Source: Axinella damicornis (Eukaryota; Porifera; Demospongiae; Axinellida; Axinellidae). From it: a DNA stretch of 64,000 bases. This document shows, in pieces, positions 12,513 to 22,280 of the stretch. The translations under genes were made by a program, and so were the position numbers. Numbering within the stretch: the stretch's first letter is position 1; each line of letters begins with the position of its first letter. The stretch lies in the NCBI GenBank assembly GCA_963931865.1, contig OZ007516.1, forward strand, positions 5,553,897 to 5,617,896, given 5' to 3'. The notes beneath the pieces were generated by a model. The model saw only the letters and a list, made by a program, of their open reading frames with translations. It was not told where the DNA came from and ran no database searches.

Positions 12513-15500
12513 GCAACAGCAGCAGCAGCAGCAATCCTCACAGGTACAGTAGTCACTCGCTATTAGGCACATGTGCCTGTTTCTCTACAGGAAGGAAATA
12601 TGTGCCGGGATGCGTTTAATTTAGAAAGGCATTCCTTGAGTAGGGAGTGCGACAACGATAAGTACAATGTATGTGCATAGCCCCATTCTCAGGCCTCTTC
12701 TGCAACTCCTGGTACTGAGACGTTTGCATGAGCTGAAGGTAGATGAAGTACATGTACGATGATGTCATGCAACTTCATTTTTCTGGCTTGAACAAACAAG
12801 CTGATTTCTCATGTGCTTGTGGAGTTGTCCGTCTTTGTAGCCTTCATTTCCCAGCCCCTCTGTCAGATAGAGAGTATCTGTGGTTGTTTGATTTCATGGA
12901 CATGAATACTTGATTTGAACCAGCCACCTGTGCTGGTAGCTCAGTAGTCTCGCGGGCCAGCCAGGAGTGGCTGGCCTGCGAGACTAGTAGCTCAGTCGGT
13001 AGAGCATTGGCCCTGAGAGCTGGTAATCATCGGTTTTTAATCCGGTATGAAGAACTCTCTTCTGCAAAATGATTGGTTGATATAGTCATTGATTCGCAAC
13101 TAGATACTTAGAAACATTCTAAAGATGTACATTTTGGGCTAGGGACGTGATCCAACTTTCCCTCCTCTCTTCTCCCCTCCCTCAACAGAGCGCTCGTAGT
13201 TCTTTCTCTTTTGAGGTTGGTTCCAGGAGCTCTCGGGGAAGCAAGTAAGTTAACATAGATGGGAGGGGTCAAGCTGTGTGAGTAGGGGTCAAGGTACATG
13301 TCATGTAGCCTCAGAAAAAGGCTAGGGTCAAGGTACATGTACAAGCTACTTACAGTGTAGGTGGACAACCATTAACCTTGTATACAAGCTCTCTTAGTTG
13401 AGGAGAAAAGGGGCCTGGTACATGCATGACTGCTCTGTCACAGTAACTAGCTTAAGTCAAGCTTCAGCTCTCTGTGTCGTTTTGAAATCAATACCACTTG
13501 AAGCAGTGAAAAATGGTGTGACTAAAAGTTATGGACGTACAAGTGCATGTTGTACTGTACTACAGTCGGAAACTTTGCCTTGGAACAAGAAATGGACAGG
13601 GTGACCATCCATCGATGTTCATCGTTACCCCTGCAGCATCTTCCCATCCATGATGCACCACCGCCGCACAGCCAGTGACACGGCCTCCACCCTGTTCAAC
13701 AGACCCTCGGCTGAGCTAAAGAAGGAGGGTCCCTCGAGTAGCCACAGCAGCCGAAGTGCTACGCCCCTCATCACCTCCTTCCTCCGTCCTGTGGCCCAGG
13801 AGACCAACCCCCAGGCTCCTCCCCCAGCCCCTACAACCCTCCAGCTATCTCCTCAACAGCAATCTAAACAGCAGCCACAACCAAGCCAACCGCAGCCGCC
13901 GCAACACCAGGCTACGCAGGTATGGTAGATTTAGTCCACAACACCAGGCTACGCAGGTATGGTAGATTTAGTCCACAGCACCAGCCTACGCAGGTGTGGT
14001 AGATTTAGTCCACAACACCAGGCTACACAGGTATGGTAGATCCAGATACATCCATGTTTGCTGTGTGTACATGTACTTGATGAACCTGGCCATAAAGTTG
14101 ACCCCTGACAATACAGCAATTGCTCACTTTAGTGAAGTGTATGTGTATACTGTGCATGTGCAGTAATAAACGCTAGTACCTCTAACAATAATATGGGTGT
14201 GGCACTTAAATGTAATGTTGTATGTTGTGTGCACTGTTATGCATGCACAGTGCAGAATACCAGTTCACTGTGTATTTTCTGTGATGTGCACATACACAGC
14301 CATCCCAGGCGCAGCCGCAGCAACAGGCAGCTACAGTTGCGGTCAAAATAAAGTTAACGTTTTTCTACCGTAGAACGATCGTCCCACGTTGTGATTACTT
14401 CCGTTCCGGAAGCGTTTTCACACGGTTCAGTCCCCGTTCCGCATAAAACGGTACGGTATGGGTACGGAGCGTTTTTAGTAGCGTTTTTTTTGGTTAGCAC
14501 ATTTTACAGCTGTGAAGTCGCGAAAGAGATGGTTTTTAGTACGTACAAGCAACAACGGATACTTGTACACTACGCCTGTGGGTACAAAGCGCCAACCATA
14601 GCGAAGCTACTCCTACAAGAGAACCTTCGAGCTAGCCGAGTAGGAATAGCGAAATTCTTGAGAAAGTTTAGAGAGACAGGGTGTATTCGAAGGCGTCCTG
14701 GGACTGGCCGACCTTCGAAAATATCGACAGAGGTGAAGAGGATAGTGGAAGAGCAGATGCGAGCCGATGATGAAACGACTGCGACGCAGCTACACCGTCT
14801 CCTCCAGCAACGCGGCTATACTCTCTCCTTGCGGACGGTCCTTCGCTGCCGGTCAGTTCTGGGATGGACATTTCGTGGTAGTGCGTACTGCCAGTTGATT
14901 CGAGACGTGAACAAGCAAAAGCGGCTGGCATGGGCTAGGCAGCATATTGGAGACGACTTTTTGAACGTGATATGGACAGATGAGTGTTCGGTCCAGATGG
15001 AGAGCCACCGTAGGTTCTGTTGCAGAAAGCGCGGGGAGGCTCCAAAACCTAAACCAAGGTGCGTGTATATGTATGTGCATTGTGTAAGATATACTATTGT
15101 ACAGCTCAGCTTAGTCTAGCTGCAAGGCCCAGTTGGTGGGGTTAGTGGTTCCAATTAAAGCACACTGTTATGCATTCTACCACCTGCATGTACATGTACA
15201 TGTTGCTCTCTCCCAAGCTCTCAATAAAGCCTGGGGGTGGGGGGTAAAGCTGTGGCAAGGCTAATACACATAATTATCATCTTGTTATTCAGACCTAAAC
15301 ATCCCACTAAAGTCCATGTGTGGGCAGGCATCAGCTATAAAGGCAGGACAGGAATCTGTATCTTTGACGGCATCATGAAGAAGGAACTTTACATGGACAT
15401 CTTAGATGAAACGTTACTCCCATTCCTATACGACAAATTTGGTGATGGCAACTATCGGTTCATGCAGGATAATGACCCGAAGCATGTAGCACGTCACACA

Positions 15501-18500
15501 AAAGCGTGGCTGGAAGAGAATGAAGTGAAATGGTGGCAGACTCCCCCCGAATCACCAGACATCAATCCCATCGAGAACATGTGGCACGAGCTAAAAGAAT
15601 ACATTCGAAGAGAGGCCAAGCCACATACAAAGGATGAGCTTGTGGCAGCGATAGTAGCTTTTTGGAATGGAGTGAACGTTGCGAAGTGCAGGAAGTATGT
15701 TCGTCATCTCAAGAAAGTTGTGCCGAAGGTCATAGAAATGGAAGGTGCTGCAACTGGTTATTAATTTGCATGCATGCATGCAGTTCCCTGCCAATGTGTA
15801 TTATAATAGGAAGTTTGATGATTGTATATACATTTACATGCATACAACAATGTGAGTGAAGTGGATGAAATGTACATGTGTAGTTGATTTCGGGGGCAGT
15901 CTGTGAATCACACTAATTACGAAGTCGTTTGCATGCTTGACCCAGAGCATCAAAGCAAACTTTCCATACATCTTCAAACTCAAATGGTGTGTTCCAATAC
16001 TGTGGGAATTGTCTGAAAACCACCTGTTTCAGTTCCCGCAGTTCATCGAATGGTAAGCCAGGATGTTCACGGGTTCCAGCAACCGTACATTGCTTCATGA
16101 CTTTCTCACCAAAAAGTGCTTCCTTAGCTAATTTAACAGCAAAGGTTGACGCTTTAGAAACCCCTTTCAGCTTTGGGTACTTCTTGATAACTACATCAGC
16201 TGCTGCCAGCTTTTCTTTGTCGATCACCGAGGACGGAAGTGTGTTGTCAGGATTAACATTACTGATTTCCACTGCTCTGGGTTCAACTGAATGTTCAGGA
16301 GACTTCCTCTGTCTTGACGTTTCAGTGATGGGAGTGGTACATGTAGGTGAAGTGGGTTGTGGCTCATAAGTGAAGCTGTCGTCCCAACCGTCCTGTTGCC
16401 ACATGGTGGTAGAGTGTTTTCCTGAATATCTAGGAGTAGAGGACTGGCCCCATGAATTGTACATGTTGTACGATTGCACTTCACCCTGCGAAGAGAGCCG
16501 GCGTTCAATTCTGTCTAGCTGCAGGAAAAGTTTGTTTTGATTGGCGAAAATGTGTTCGATCTGCTTCGACACACTCGTCTGCTCGTATTGCTGGTTCTGG
16601 ACTGTGGCTTCCAGTTCGCCTAATCTGTGCTCAAGGTCATCAACTGCAAGGTGAAGGTCCAAAGGATCTGCAGTGGGAAGATTTGTCCAAACAACACACA
16701 GATTACATAAGGAGAGACCAAAGGAATGCTACCTGAATAGAAATTTGTAAGTGTTAACAAGCTTACACAAATTGAATTTGATTACATGTACATGTATGCT
16801 TACCAGCTTCAGAACTAGTATCACTGGAGCTTATCTCCATGTCAGTACTTCCAAGTGACTGGTCCATCAGAGGGGGTGGTGAATCAAGCTGGGATGAGAA
16901 GCTACGATGGCCCATCAGATGGCCCATCAGAGGGGACGGTGCACTCAATGGTGATGATGAACCTGTACTAACTTCATCACTTAGCACAATGATGTCTGTC
17001 CCCTCTCGTTGTGTTGCCAGATCCTCGGTGTGCATAGTAGTCCCCTTGGGTTGCGTTGCCAGATCCTCGGTATGCATAGTCGTCCCGGTATGCATAGTCG
17101 TCCCCTTGGGTTGTTCTCTCCCCTCTGGTTGCGTTGCCAGATCCTCGGTATGCATAGTCGTCCCCTTGGGTTGTTCGCTCCCTTCTGCCGCTTTCAAGGC
17201 TTCATCATGCAGGACCACCTGGATGATTCTTCCACTTGGTTTATCTGCATTGTACATACAACACAAGGATACATGCTTACAGTTCATCGTAGCACAAGCT
17301 GACCAGTACATGTACATGTAGCTCTGGCAATATGCATAGCAAAGTGACTACACATCCAAGTACAATAATACCTTTAGTTTTCCTTTTCTTTGGTGCTTTT
17401 GGTGCCACATTTTCCTTATCTTGCAACCGTTTCACACCTGAGTTAGAATAGATGACAGATTCCTTGAAAGAGATGGCTCTCTGTATGTACAACACCTAGC
17501 CTCATTCCCATTTTTCTGGGAATGCTTGTGCACGCAGTGGGAACGAGGCTAGTACAACACCATACCAGGTTTGTGCTCTACACATATGTACATTCGGTTA
17601 CACTGTACACATACTGAATATTCAGTTACACATACCCTTTTTAGCTGATGCCTTTGGTGCCACATTTTCCTTATCTTGTGACCGCTTCACACCTGAGTTA
17701 GAACAGATGGCTGTACAACACCGTACCAGGTTTGTGCTATACACAAGTACATGTACATTGTGGGGAAGTTGAGGGGTATGAGTGGGGGGACGTTGAGGGG
17801 TATGAGTTCAGAATCCAAGAGGTCTGAGTGGGGAGTATGAGTGGGGGGTATGAGTGAGGGCGTTGAGGGGTATGAGTAGGGAGTTGAGTGGGGGTACGAG
17901 TGGGGACGTTGAGGGGTATGAGTGAGGACGTTGAGGGGTATGAGTGGGGGGACGTTGAGGGGTATGAGTGGGGACGTTGAGGGGTATGAGTGTGGACGTT
18001 GAGGGGTATGAGTGATGCACCCACACACACACACACAAGTTACACATACCCTTTGTAGCTGATGCCTTCCTGGTTGTCGCCTTTTTCGCTGTTGGTTTAT
18101 CAGCATCGGCCTCTTCATCTCTCCCCTCACCAACTTCACCACCTGTCTCACAAAAGGGACTCCACTTCCCCTTCTCATAGTCCTTTGCCAGCCGCTTCAT
18201 CTTTTCCTCAGACCCTACAATACAAATTATAGCAACATTGAAGCACCACCAGGGCCTGTCTTTCTTCTCACAGAGGAGTCGTAAGTATGTAGAGGGGTGC
18301 TGACAGTATAACACTTACCAATTGCTGCTACTTTCCCTGAATAGATGGTTCTCGCAACTTTGACATTACAATCCTGTTGCACCTGCAGGCTGTCGGGGGC
18401 CGGGTCCATGATCTTGCTGGCACTGACAACAGTAACAGCACTCTCTTCCGGCCACAAGATAAGGAAGCTTGGCCCTTTACAGGAGTAAACATACATGTAG

Positions 18501-20113
18501 TGTAGTGAATCCATCCTTCCCAGGAATATTTAAACAACAAATCCTCACAACAGCACTCTTTCACGAAGACAGTGTTAGCAATCGACATAGCCAGCTTGCC
18601 ATAAATGCAACAGTGCTATCGTGCGGTGACAAACTAGTTTAATACATGTACATGTAGCTAGTACACTTTGAAAATCCCTTACTGTTCTGCTGCAGTTCTT
18701 GCAACTTCCTCAACTTCTCTCTCATAGTTTCCATCGCTCCTTCAGGGGGGGGGGAGGTACTTACACACGAACGTTGAACAACTTGAACTTCGAGTAAAAC
18801 TAGCAACTGCTCGCGCTCGATCGATCGTTTTTTTTTGGCACGTTGCCACGTTTCAGTACCGTGTAAACGCTCACTTCCGTTCCGTTTTCAGAACGTTTTT
18901 CTTCCGTTTTTCTACCGTTCTAATAAAACGGACGCAACGTAAAACCATCGTCGCACGGCAAGGAAACGTTAACTTTATTTTGACCGCAACTGTACCTCCC
19001 AGTCATACCAGCAGCACTCGCAATACGCCAAATACACCTTTCGTCCACGGCAAGCTGTGCCCTCCTTCTTCCAACCGGTGCAGAGCATGCCGGTTCTCTA
19101 CCCTCAGCCAGCCGTCATACCGGACCCAACCTGGTACTACCAGCAGCAGATGATGATGTACCAGCTTTCCCCGCCGCAGTTTGTCCCGGCGCAGTATTCT
19201 CAGATGGTTCAGCCCGCCCCAGTGTTTCCTATGAACCCTCTCGCTGCGGGGGTGATTAGGCAGCCCAGCGACATTTCACCTGTTGCTAGGCAACCTCCTA
19301 ACATGCGGCTGCCAATTGTTTCTCCCCCTGGAGCTGTGGTAGAGCAGATTGCATCACTGTCCCATCCCTCTGGGGTCACACTGGTCCGACCTGTTCCACA
19401 ACAGGCTTCTCCAGTCAGAGTAAGACATACTTTGAGTGGTATAATAGATGATACAGTAACCCCACCCTTGTGCTGACTTGCAGTACAGAAAAGCCAGGAG
19501 AACCTGGTACACCTTGCGTGTGAGTAACAGTCACTGTGGTAGAGAGGATGGTAGAGAGGATGGTAGAGAGGATGGTAGGGACGGTTTGATCATGCATGGG
19601 CAACTCCAGAGCTCACAACTGCAACGAGAACAAGATCTACCACACCAGATCTATCTAGCAGATGCGACTGTCATACATACCTAATTGCTGAATAGGTAGA
19701 TGTGCCTTTTGTTCTTGATTATGTCATGCTCGGTAAGGTTGCGTATCCCCTGAGCCCTCTGCTTTTCCGTACTGCAAGTGTGCAAGGGGCCTGGGAACAA
19801 GACTAGGTTTTAGTTACTGGATGCTGATAGTAAATGCTATCTTCAGAAAGGTCAACATTGAAATAGAGTTGGGGATAAGTTCCCCGCCCCCCCCCCCCCC
19901 ACCCACCCCAATATTAATTGTTCTCTTTTCTTCTGTTTTTAGCCAAAGGACGGAGCACTGTGGACCCCTCCCCACCAAGTAGGACAGCAGGGACTACAGC
20001 CGTCTCCTAGCCATCTGTCTGGGCATACCGCTTTCACCACCTTTGTACCGGTCGTACACGACAACGCACAGCTGGCAGAGCAAATGGAAAAGTCGCTGTC
20101 ACTCAGGGGGTGA
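7541..20113 (+). CDS. R3H and SUZ domain RNA-binding protein, R3HDM1/2-encore like, split by a transposon
   Basis: Predicted exons: 7541-7702, 9060-9217, 10109-10215, 10487-10565, 11019-11219, 11452-11557, 12379-12543, 13189-13244, 13637-13919, 14300-14333 + 18995-19419 (one exon interrupted by the transposon), 19484-19519, 19943-20113 (TGA). All junction phases agree, giving about 660 aa. The pre-R3H motif NLHEFIVNSM, then RIILLKLEE and the R3H core YHRMLAHRVAAYFGLEHNVD are characteristic of the R3HDM family. A SUZ-like stretch follows (FGEYIPSEEAE, LILKRSAREV, EYEKARARIF), then polyglutamine and a Pro/Gln-rich tail. Known role of the family: cytoplasmic binding of single-stranded RNA (encore in flies). 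Exons upstream of 7541 were not found; the first in-exon ATG is at 7544. The TGA at 20111 may be the true end, or an alternative donor may lead to the exons at 22750-24624. Confidence 0.8.
7930..9050 (+). repeat. 1.1-kb polypyrimidine minisatellite in the first identified intron
   Basis: Almost pure C/T with scattered A, made of CTCCCT, CTTCC and CTCACAC words that repeat in higher-order blocks of a few hundred bases. It runs to the acceptor of the exon at 9060. Long open frames through it (Ser/Pro/Leu/His only) are artefacts of composition. Confidence 0.9.
9310..9897. mobile_element. MITE related to the BEN-carrying Tc1/mariner element
   Basis: Perfect inverted ends of about 57 bp (9310-9366 and 9841-9897), starting CAGTAGCAGTCAATAAAAAG, are flanked by TA (9308-9309 and 9898-9899). 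The termini resemble those of the element at 14334-18992 (CAGTTGCGGTCAAAATAAAG), and both carry a nearby GTAGAACGATCGT motif. There is no transposase frame, so it probably depended on a related element. It lies in an R3HDM intron. Confidence 0.85.
10039..10108 (+). repeat. (CA)n microsatellite ending in a splice acceptor
   Basis: About 34 CA units run directly into the AG at 10107-10108 that precedes an R3HDM exon. Confidence 0.9.
10365..10486 (+). repeat. CCCTCC-rich tract before the R3HDM exon at 10487
   Basis: CCCTCC words fill the 3' end of the intron and make up its polypyrimidine tract. Confidence 0.8.
10885..11018 (+). repeat. CT/CCCTCC tract before the R3H-core exon
   Basis: CTCCCT, (CT)n and CCATCCCTCC words end at the CACCACCAG acceptor of the exon at 11019. 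Confidence 0.8.
12206..12248. repeat. (GACT)n tetranucleotide microsatellite
   Basis: About ten GACT units in an R3HDM intron, within a repeat-like stretch that resembles sequence near 25390-25500. Confidence 0.9.
12479..12535 (+). repeat. (CAA)n(CAG)n polyglutamine repeat in R3HDM exon
   Basis: About ten CAA codons followed by mixed CAG/CAA codons encode ~18 glutamines just after the SUZ-like segment. The trinucleotide run is likely length-polymorphic. Confidence 0.9.
12930..13053 (+). repeat. tRNA-derived (SINE-like) sequence interrupted by a 40-bp hairpin element
   Basis: Without the insert the sequence reads GGTAGCTCAGTCGGTAGAGC, a typical tRNA A-box and D-arm, followed by an anticodon-arm-like part and a weak B-box-like GGTTTTTAATCC. 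The arms are too degenerate for a functional tRNA. The hairpin at 12946-12985 splits it. Confidence 0.55.
12946..12985. mobile_element. 40-bp fold-back element with target duplication
   Basis: AGTCTCGCGGGCCAGCC and GGCTGGCCTGCGAGACT pair around a 6-base loop. GTAGCTCAG is duplicated on both sides, outside an extra T/A. Confidence 0.75.
13902..14040 (+). repeat. 37-bp tandem repeat that copies an exon end and its splice donor
   Basis: Four units of CAACACCAGGCTACGCAG followed by GTATGGTAGATTTAGTCC. The first unit straddles the end of the R3HDM exon 13637-13919; the others lie in the intron and repeat the donor. Confidence 0.85.
14529..15764 (+). CDS. Tc1-family DD34E transposase
   Basis: Predicted join(14529..15058,15293..15764), 333 aa, the usual Tc1 size. 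The ATG at 14529 follows the TIR region; a longer in-frame start at 14391 would overlap subterminal repeats and is less likely. The N-terminal ~110 residues form a bipartite paired-like helix-turn-helix DNA-binding region with a GTGRPSK linker (GRPR-type AT-hook position). Catalytic residues: D in WTDECS, D in MQDNDPKH, and E in NPIENMW, with 34 residues between the last two (DD34E). The 234-bp intron has a GTGCGTG donor and a TTATTCAG acceptor; splicing joins KPKPR to PKHPTKVHVW, the normal Tc1 continuity. No stop or frameshift was seen. It would excise and reinsert this element and perhaps related MITEs. Confidence 0.92.
15913..18514 (-). CDS. BEN-domain protein, cargo of the Tc1/mariner element
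   Basis: Predicted complement(join(15913..16667,16804..17244,17372..17437,17636..17692,18050..18214,18319..18514)), 559 aa. Every intron is phase 1 and the total is in frame. ATG at 18514 has a good context (AAGGATGG). Residues ~1-65 form a compact N-terminal unit (FLILWPEESAVTVVSASKI). A charged Lys/Glu linker includes two near-duplicate exons (DKENVAPK), which could act as nuclear-localisation sequence. Next come a repeat-rich region (TTMHTEDLATQ), a coiled coil around 316-368, and a C-terminal BEN domain at ~465-559 (AKEALFGEKVM, GLPFDELRELKQVVF, ALGQACKRLRN). BEN domains bind DNA and recruit chromatin factors. A short exon at 18681-18733 encoding METMREKLRKLQELQQN may be an alternative 5' start. 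Its role for the transposon is unknown; target binding, silencing or host control are all possible. Confidence 0.85.
17000..17195 (-). repeat. Coding repeats in the BEN-gene exon
   Basis: The sequence for TTMHTEDLATQ(P/R)EG...QPKG recurs about three to four times with partial units. All copies stay in frame, so the array can vary in length without breaking the protein. Confidence 0.8.
17498..17550. mobile_element. Fold-back element nested in a BEN-gene intron
   Basis: AGCCTCATTCCCA...TGGGAACGAGGCT, flanked by GTACAACACC on both sides. The duplicated neighbouring exon block near 17713-17740 shows the empty site (one GTACAACACC followed by gTACCAGG), which fixes the 10-bp target duplication. 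Confidence 0.8.
17758..18020 (-). repeat. Minisatellite in a BEN-gene intron
   Basis: GACGTTGAGGGGTATGAGTG words recur irregularly ~10 times. Open frames through it on the minus strand (Tyr-Pro-Ser-Thr rich) are compositional. Confidence 0.85.
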
Positions 20114-20220
20114 AGGTAGGGATGGAAAATTCAGTTAGTCTGGTTTAACCATACCATAGATAATAGAATACTCACGTATGGATTGGAAACGTACATCCCG
20201 TGACGTCGAAATTGCGGAAG

Positions 20221-21699
20221 ATGCTATTTGCGGGTGTGCGGACTAATATACAGAGTTTTACTATTAATACGGGCGGGCACATGTCAAGCGTTAACAATGG
20301 CGGCGTTCAATCGTTTACAGATGCTACGGCGGACGGCGAAGAGTGTTGGGAAACGTTATGTGACCTTGATGAAGCCGACGTTGATTCTGTCGTGGAGGAC
20401 ATAGGAGTCCACTGTCTTGTGAACGGTGAAACAGCTGGTTACAAGGACCAGTGCACTGGAGGCAGCGGTGCTACTGAAGAGGCAGGTGGAAAACGCAGAA
20501 GGCTAACAGGGAAGACAGTTTTACAATGTATACTGAAGCAATTGTGCGCGAAAGGCCAAGATTTGACTGTTAATAGCCTGGATGCATACACAACCAAGTG
20601 GATGGATAGATACAAATTAGCCGAGGAGGGTTGTATCACATCACTGATGAAGTAAGTTGCCATTATTTGTACCTTGTTATGTCTGCACATCAAACTAGAT
20701 TTCTTATACCCGGTTCCCTATTATGGCCAGGCTCCTATTATGACCACTTATGTGTATTCGCAATTCCTGACTACTGGTAGATTCATGTAATCTTGCACAT
20801 GCGCAATATAAGGAAACGTAGGGCTCAAAAAAACTTGGTGTCAGCATTTTTGGACTTGGAGAAATATCGCCCTGAATTGGTAATTGACTTGTCTCACCTT
20901 GTGATGTTCAGGCGACAGGCTCCTACTGAGTTGGGACAGGTACCATCTGTCTAGTATGGAATGTAGGGTAAACGTTGGCTGGCGCACGTGCTGTAACAAT
21001 CTCCTTTGACCGCCATATATGCATAGCGATCGACTGAGTGTGGTTGCCACGTGGCATGTGCGTTAATTGGAATGAGTTGCAATACATAGCTTGCGCTACC
21101 AGTAAGTTGCAACCGGTTGCAATGGCTACTACCAGGACTGTGGTTGCCCCTCGTAGAAGAAGCTAGTGAAAATTTGGCCATAATAGGGGACCGTATGCTA
21201 TCTCACTGTGCATTCCAAGTTCGGTCCATGTTTGTCTATTGTTTGGCCCTGCCTAAAATTCAGATATGCGTAGAAGGTACATAAACCACTATTATGCTGC
21301 TGACGACCTATTGCATGGTATCTGATTACTTTCTCTGTCCTGAATGTGTTTGCTCTGCAGGTATATAACCCATGGAGTTTCAGTGGAGGCTGCATGCTTC
21401 ACCTTTTCATGTGCTAAGTTGTTGTTTCTCCGTAGTGTTGACATTTAACCCAATAGGCACCCCCCTACATGAATGTACATTTGCTTGTGGGATGTTGTTG
21501 ATTTTTTGCTTCTGCAACCTTTTTCTTTCGTAGTTTTTCGCCTTATTAGTGAGTTGACGTTGACCTCTTCGGCGCACTCTTGCTCTTCCCTTAGGTTTCC
21601 CCATCAGTGAGGACTGTGAAGCCAAGTTGACAGAGAAGAACATCATTGGATTCGTGTTTAGCATGTTAAAGAAAACCTTGCAGAAACTAACAGTATAGT
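20221..21699 (+). CDS. Unrecognised multi-exon gene or gene fragment inside the TIR element
   Basis: I do not recognise it. The first exon is open from ATG 20221 (or 20281) to a GTAAGT donor at 20652, encoding an acidic stretch (CWETLCDLDEADVDSVVEDI) then KRRRLTGKTVLQCILKQL and WMDRYKLAEEG. A phase-matched exon near 20816-20940 (KRRAQKNLVSAFLDLEKYRP, LVMFRRQAPTELGQ) follows, and a last piece ends KNIIGFVFSMLKKTLQKLTV at TAG 21699. The junctions between the second and last pieces do not resolve by eye. Low-complexity repeats are absent, so the frames are not compositional artefacts. It may be a captured host gene or a diverged accessory gene; no catalytic motif is visible. Confidence 0.4.
20712..21192. 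mobile_element. Nested inverted-repeat unit
   Basis: GGTTCCCTATTATGGCCA at 20712 and its near-perfect inverse TGGCCATAATAGGGGACC ending at 21192. One gene-like exon of the enclosing element lies inside it. Target duplication unclear. Confidence 0.55.
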
Positions 21700-22280
21700 C
21701 AACCAATATTTACAGTTGCGCAAATCCTTATAGACAAATGAGTGCTTAGCACTTTGCAGGTAAGGATGAGTTGCTCAGTCTACATGCACGGGGAATGAAC
21801 TCCCACAACCATGACCTACCTGGAACATGAAAGTGTGGAATTTATTCAGTGAATGTACTTCCTACTTTTATGTCTGCACAGATCCTTGTAGCTATTAGTA
21901 AGGTAAACCTTATAGGGCAGCAAAGAATGCTGCTGGTTGCATGGTTACGGGAATGAACTCCCACAAGTTGCGAGTGAACATGAAGCTGCAGTGTGCAGGT
22001 AATTAGCGACACTGACGATGTGTGAAACCGTGTGTGAAATTGTTGTTACCTTTTGCGTGGAGGGTCTGAGTAGTGGGGTGGAGCTCTGAAGTGTTCAGTT
22101 CCCGTGCTGACGAAAAGAAGGATGGGCTGTTGCTGGGCAAACATCACGTGATCCGCAAATAGCATGAATACGTGACGCGTATATACCGTTTCCAATCCAT
22201 ACGTGAGTATTCTATTATCTATGACCATACCAACCTCTGTGTTGAGGTATACTGTGATAATGGTCTTCTTGCTGGAGAAG

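Larger units (their letters stand above)
14334..18992. mobile_element. Tc1/mariner transposon carrying a transposase and a BEN-domain gene
   Basis: 4659-bp element. The ends are a perfect 29-bp inverted repeat (CAGTTGCGGTCAAAATAAAG...) at 14334-14362 and 18964-18992, with weaker subterminal similarity (ACGTTTT and CGATCGT-like words) further in. TA is duplicated at 14332-14333 and 18993-18994, as Tc1/mariner elements do. Inside are a spliced DD34E transposase on + and a six-exon BEN-domain gene on -, convergent, with stop codons only ~150 bp apart. Known Tc1 elements are usually 1-2 kb and carry only transposase, so this one is unusually long. Both genes look intact and the TIRs are unblemished, suggesting a young insertion. 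Confidence 0.93.
14300..19419 (+). other. R3HDM-like exon split by a transposon insertion
   Basis: The acceptor at 14298-14299 opens a Pro/Gln-rich exon that breaks at 14333 and resumes at 18995. Taking out 14334-18992 and one copy of the TA joins codons GCT|ACC in the same frame, reading on to the donor at 19420 (phase 0 at both ends). The host exon therefore shows no decay other than the insertion. Confidence 0.85.
20155..22223. mobile_element. 2.07-kb TIR element with gene-like exons
   Basis: 37-bp perfect inverted ends (CATAGATAATAGAATACTCA...) at 20155-20191 and 22187-22223, flanked by ACCATAC on both sides (20148-20154, 22224-22230), a 7-bp target duplication. Subterminal similarity continues (GTCACG, ATGCTATTTGCGG). 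The CA start and 7-8 bp duplication would suit P-like or hAT-like elements, but no transposase domain is recognised. It contains plausible exons (next entry) and a nested inverted-repeat unit at 20712-21192. It sits in an intron, or just downstream, of the R3HDM-like gene. Confidence 0.8.

Noticed and set aside
12930..13053. Functional tRNA gene
   Set aside because: Only the A-box/D-arm half is good; acceptor stem and B-box do not pair or match, and a hairpin element interrupts it.
16839..17321. 160-codon + strand frame (SSVCIVVPLGC repeats)
   Set aside because: It is the antisense shadow of the BEN-gene repeat exon, which has consistent splice phases.
17758..18020. Regularly spaced repeats suggesting a CRISPR-like array
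   Set aside because: Spacers are absent and unit lengths vary; this is a minisatellite in a eukaryotic intron.
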